Part shown: piece after piece, positions 7,942 to 10,379 of the stretch | Layout: each line of letters begins with the position of its first letter | Numbering within the stretch: the stretch's first letter is position 1 | NCBI GenBank assembly: GCA_017412025.1 | Contig: JAFQOY010000167.1 | Span: forward strand, 1-10,379 | Length of the DNA stretch: 10,379 nucleotides | Source: Clostridia bacterium | GTDB lineage: Bacteria; Bacillota_A; Clostridia; Christensenellales; Aristaeellaceae | Reading direction: 5' to 3' | The notes under the pieces: generated by a model | What the model was told of the DNA's origin: nothing | The model's input: only the letters and a program-made list of their open reading frames with translations | Database searches by the model: none | Position numbers and translations under genes: made by a program

Positions 7942-7970
7942 ATTATAGCACGCTTATAAAAGAAGATCAA
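7942..7970 (-). promoter_or_regulatory. Sigma-A-type promoter for tig-clpP-clpX
   Basis: On the minus strand, TTGATC (7965-7970) and consensus TATAAT (7942-7947) are separated by exactly 17 nt. The predicted transcription start near 7935 gives a leader of about 77 nt. I see no CIRCE or CtsR operator, so the visible signals suggest housekeeping expression. Confidence 0.85.
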
Positions 7971-8152
7971 TCCTCATTTCCCGGAGAATCTGTCTTTTTT
8001 TCCAGTTTTTCCGAAGTTTTTCGCTCCATCGGCAATATGTATGCGCCCGCCTTTCTGCTTATGCCATTCTTTTTGCTTCCGCTTCGCGTATTTACATATT
8101 TCCCGTCCCCGCTGCGCATCATGCGTCTATCGGATCATCGGGAGGGATTGTC

Positions 8153-10021
8153 ATGCAGATGCGTCTTTTGCATGTGCTCAAAGCGCAGATTTCCTCATCG
8201 GGCGATGCGGATGACGCGCTCCGCGCCATGCGCCATGCGCTGCCGCGCCGCGACAACGCGCAGACGGTGCTGCTCCTGTGTGATCTGTTCCCCTCTCCTA
8301 CGGCTGATGCGCCTGGGGACGATGCGCTGGTTCGCCGCCTGCAGTCGGGCGTGATGGCCGCCCAGGCAATACGCGCCGGCGCATTTGAGCTTCTGGTTCG
8401 CCGCCGCGCCTTTGACGACGCGCAGCGCCTCTTTCTGGGCGCCGGGCAGGCGCCGTCCGCCGAGCAGGTCATCGCCGATCTCCTTTGCGGCGGCAGGACG
8501 CAGGCCTCCTTTCTGGCTGCCACGCTGTCTCCCGCTTCAGTCAAAGGACGATATGATGCCGTGCTCTTTTCCGACGTGTCTCTTGTCTGCACGCCGGATA
8601 CGCCTCGGCGCATGCTTCGCCATCTTTCCTCCGGCGGGAAAAACGCCATTGCCGCAAAGGTGCTTGCGCATGCTTCCTATCCGCAGAGCACGCTGTCGCG
8701 GCTTGTCCGTTCGGGCTTTTCCTTTTCTGCAGCGCAGTGCGCCCGGGAAGCCCGCCGCCTACGCAGCGGCCTTTCGGCGCAGGATGCGCCGCGCCTGTAT
8801 CTTGCAGAGCATATCCCCCCTTCTCCGGATACAGACTCTGCCTGTCCGGTCGCGCCGGACTGTGTGTTTGTCCGCCGTTTCTCTCCGTCGCTTGCAGAGC
8901 TGTATCAGGCTCACCGCCGCAGCATCTTTTTCGGCAATGAGCGCTTCGCGCTTCTCCCTCTTGCCCGGCTGCTGCTTTTGCTTCTCTTTGCCCGGCTCGG
9001 TCTCACCCTGCCAGCGCTCCTGGCGCTGATCCTGCCGGAGCGTTCCGCCGCGCTGCATCCACGCCTTCTGCCCGGCGCGCTTGTCCGCCTTGCACTGCTG
9101 CCCATTACGGCCTTTTCCTCGCTGGATGCATGGCTGCAGAAACGCCTGGCCCATGCCGCCCGTTTCCGTCTGCGCGTTCCTGCCGCGCTGATCACCCCGG
9201 CTGCATGCGCGTTTTGGGGCGTGCTGCTCATCCTTGCGGCGTTTTCGGGCGCGGGCGCGCTGCATGTGCTTCTGCCCGCCGCGCTGCTGTGGCTTGCCGC
9301 GCCTCTGCTCGTGCCTGCGCTGTCCATGCCGACGCTGGAACGGATCCCTGTCACCCCGCAGGAACAGGCCGAGCTGCGTTCGCTGGCGGAGGCCGCCTTC
9401 TTTTCCTGCTTCTCCTCCGAGCAGCCGGGCACGCCGCTCACCCTGCGGATGCTGACCGCATGCGCGGGCGCGATGCTCGGTCTGCTTGAGCCGGACGAAG
9501 CCGCGCGCCATGTACAGACGCTGTTTGAGCAGCTGCAGGCTCCGGGAACCGCCGGCGACGCCGCCGTCTCTCAGGCCGCCATGATCGCCTCAGCACAGTA
9601 TCTGCGCGAGACGATGGAGCGATGCGACGCCGCGCTCCGGCCGCTTCCCGCCCGGATCGACAGCTATGTTCTATCCCATTCTCCCGCCCAAAGCCGCGAC
9701 GCGCTCGGCACGCTTCTTCGCGCCGCGCTCAGCGAACAGGCCCCATACACATGCGCGCCTGCTGCGGATGCATCTGCGCTCAGCGCGCTCTTTCTCCCGC
9801 TGCGCCCCATCCGCGATACGCCCATGCATGCGCTCACCCTGCCGCTCACCCATCCGCACACCTATCTCAGACGGCAGAATGCCGGTCTTCTGCCGCCTCC
9901 GGATGATCCCTGCGGCAGTTTTCTCTCGCTCTGCGCCGCCGCGCTCGGCCATCCCTTTCATGCGCTTCTGCTGCGCAGCCATGTCACCGCGCCGTATATG
10001 CCTCTGCTCGGCCCGGCGTAA
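8153..10021 (+). CDS. GT84-like degenerate cyclic beta-glucan synthase homologue, membrane protein
   Basis: I read this 622-aa protein as a diverged relative of the GT84 part of cyclic beta-1,2-glucan synthases (NdvB/ChvB/Cgs). Landmarks in family order: a strand-like segment and VLLLCDLF (39-46, for ALLTDF), GDDAL (55-59), ELLVRRR (79-85, for FFLLHRR), YDAVLFSDV (134-142, for the LDADT strand), a segment ending HRRSIFFGNERF (254-265, for HRWIRGDWQ), hydrophobic stretches about 263-295, 305-325 and 345-392, then LAAPLLVPALSMP (381-393), a PARIDSYVLSHS-type segment (499-510) and a terminal SHVTAPYMPLL (609-619, for SGTMFEYLMPLL). DxD, HDLLEG and (Q/R)xxRW are not intact, and the glycoamylase-like region is shrunken. 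GH94 is absent. The intact frame, GGAGG 7 nt before the ATG and a clean terminator argue against recent decay. These are alignments by eye from memory. Activity is doubtful; a scaffold or regulatory role is only a guess. Confidence 0.6.
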   Translation: MQMRLLHVLKAQISSSGDADDALRAMRHALPRRDNAQTVLLLCDLFPSPTADAPGDDALVRRLQSGVMAAQAIRAGAFELLVRRRAFDDAQRLFLGAGQAPSAEQVIADLLCGGRTQASFLAATLSPASVKGRYDAVLFSDVSLVCTPDTPRRMLRHLSSGGKNAIAAKVLAHASYPQSTLSRLVRSGFSFSAAQCAREARRLRSGLSAQDAPRLYLAEHIPPSPDTDSACPVAPDCVFVRRFSPSLAELYQAHRRSIFFGNERFALLPLARLLLLLLFARLGLTLPALLALILPERSAALHPRLLPGALVRLALLPITAFSSLDAWLQKRLAHAARFRLRVPAALITPAACAFWGVLLILAAFSGAGALHVLLPAALLWLAAPLLVPALSMPTLERIPVTPQEQAELRSLAEAAFFSCFSSEQPGTPLTLRMLTACAGAMLGLLEPDEAARHVQTLFEQLQAPGTAGDAAVSQAAMIASAQYLRETMERCDAALRPLPARIDSYVLSHSPAQSRDALGTLLRAALSEQAPYTCAPAADASALSALFLPLRPIRDTPMHALTLPLTHPHTYLRRQNAGLLPPPDDPCGSFLSLCAAALGHPFHALLLRSHVTAPYMPLLGPA

Positions 10022-10034
10022 CCGCATGCAAAAT

Positions 10035-10068
10035 GCGCAGAGCATGCCGCTCTGCGCCTTCGGTTTTT
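10035..10068. terminator. Intrinsic terminator between convergent GT84-like gene and threonine ammonia-lyase gene
   Basis: GCGCAGAGC (10035-10043) and GCTCTGCGC (10049-10057) form a perfect 9-bp stem with loop ATGCC. In the plus direction a T5 run follows at 10064-10068, 6 nt after the stem. In the minus direction TTTT follows within 2 nt of the stem. It can serve both convergent genes, whose stops are at 10021 and 10071. Confidence 0.8.
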
Positions 10069-10070
10069 CA

Positions 10071-10379
10071 TCAGGAAACCGTAAATCCCGCCTCGCGCAG
10101 CGCCGCAATGATGCGTCCTGCGTGTGCGCGGTCCTGTGTCTCCATGGTTATTTCGAGGATAGCATCCCGGATATCCAGATCCACATCCGTTCTGTCGTGG
10201 TGCACGGCCATGACGTTCGCGCCGCCCTTGCCGATGATATGGCTGACCAGTTCCAGCTGACCCGGCCTGTCCTGCATCAGGATGCGCAGCTTGCTCACGC
10301 GGCCTGCGCGCAGCAGACCCTTTTCGATGATGCGCGAGATCATCGTCACGTCGATGTTGCCGCCGGAGATAACGGCCGC
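10071..10379 (-). CDS. ilvA: Threonine ammonia-lyase, C-terminal part with ACT domain (5' end outside window)
   Basis: Only the last 102 residues are present; the gene continues past the right edge. The visible start AVISGGNIDVTMISRIIEKGL is the characteristic end of the PLP-dependent threonine dehydratase fold (fold type II). It is followed by an ACT domain (about the last 80 residues, with LRILMQDRPGQLELVSHIIGKGGANV) ending in LREAGFTVS. The full enzyme deaminates L-threonine to 2-oxobutanoate and ammonia, feeding isoleucine synthesis or threonine catabolism. One C-terminal ACT domain fits the shorter Bacillota and TdcB-like forms of about 400 aa, so tdcB is an alternative symbol. The ACT domain usually binds an amino-acid effector. 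The catalytic lysine region is outside the window. Confidence 0.92.
   Translation of the reverse strand, partial: AAVISGGNIDVTMISRIIEKGLLRAGRVSKLRILMQDRPGQLELVSHIIGKGGANVMAVHHDRTDVDLDIRDAILEITMETQDRAHAGRIIAALREAGFTVS

Noticed and set aside
7935..7958. CIRCE-like look of GTGCTA and TTAGCG around the tig -10
   Set aside because: Only a 4-bp dyad (GCTA and TAGC) is exact and the half-sites are in the wrong arrangement for CIRCE (TTAGCACTC, 9 nt, GAGTGCTAA).
8073..8100. Possible promoter TTGCTT - 16 nt - CATATT upstream of the GT84-like gene
   Set aside because: Both hexamers are weak matches in T-rich DNA. I cannot separate it from chance, so the promoter of this gene is unassigned.
7905..8354. 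Plus-strand open frame of 149 codons covering the tig promoter and the start of the GT84-like gene
   Set aside because: It begins over the tig leader and promoter, overlaps the GT84-like gene in another frame and has no ribosome binding site. Its hydrophobic stretch reflects T-rich spacer DNA.

Overview
This window looks like a chromosomal segment from a fairly GC-rich member of the Bacillota, most likely class Clostridia. The basis is the gene set and order tig-clpP-clpX-lon-yihA (yihA is also called ysxC or engB), AGGAGG-type ribosome binding sites, sigma-A-like promoters with 17-nt spacers, and compact intrinsic terminators. I cannot name a genus from the sequence alone.

Layout. Positions 1-348 hold no convincing gene but are dense in inverted repeats, including a perfect 24-bp palindrome and a long nested hairpin. 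This could be an intergenic repeat or an unrecognised structured element. Positions 349-1269 hold two small divergently transcribed Xre/Cro-type regulators, each closed by a terminator, with a 33-bp dyad in the AT-rich gap between them. Positions 1281-7970 carry the protein quality-control cluster on the minus strand as two transcription units. Unit one is tig-clpP-clpX, from a promoter at 7942-7970 to a strong terminator at 4491-4524, with a hairpin between clpP and clpX. Unit two is lon-yihA, from its own promoter at 4424-4452, with lon apparently starting at TTG and the unit ending at a bidirectional terminator. Positions 8153-10021 on the plus strand encode a 622-residue membrane protein. 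I read it as a degenerate relative of the GT84 part of cyclic beta-1,2-glucan synthases. The window ends with the 3' end of a threonine ammonia-lyase gene on the minus strand, which shares a terminator with the GT84-like gene.

How the genes fit together. Trigger factor folds nascent chains at the ribosome. ClpX unfolds substrates for the ClpP peptidase. Lon degrades misfolded and regulatory proteins. YihA/EngB is a GTPase for large-subunit ribosome assembly. The Xre pair, the GT84-like gene and the threonine ammonia-lyase have no evident functional link to this cluster. The GT84-like protein is the most unusual item: it keeps the fold-level landmarks of the family but appears to have lost the expected catalytic motifs and the C-terminal GH94 phosphorylase part.
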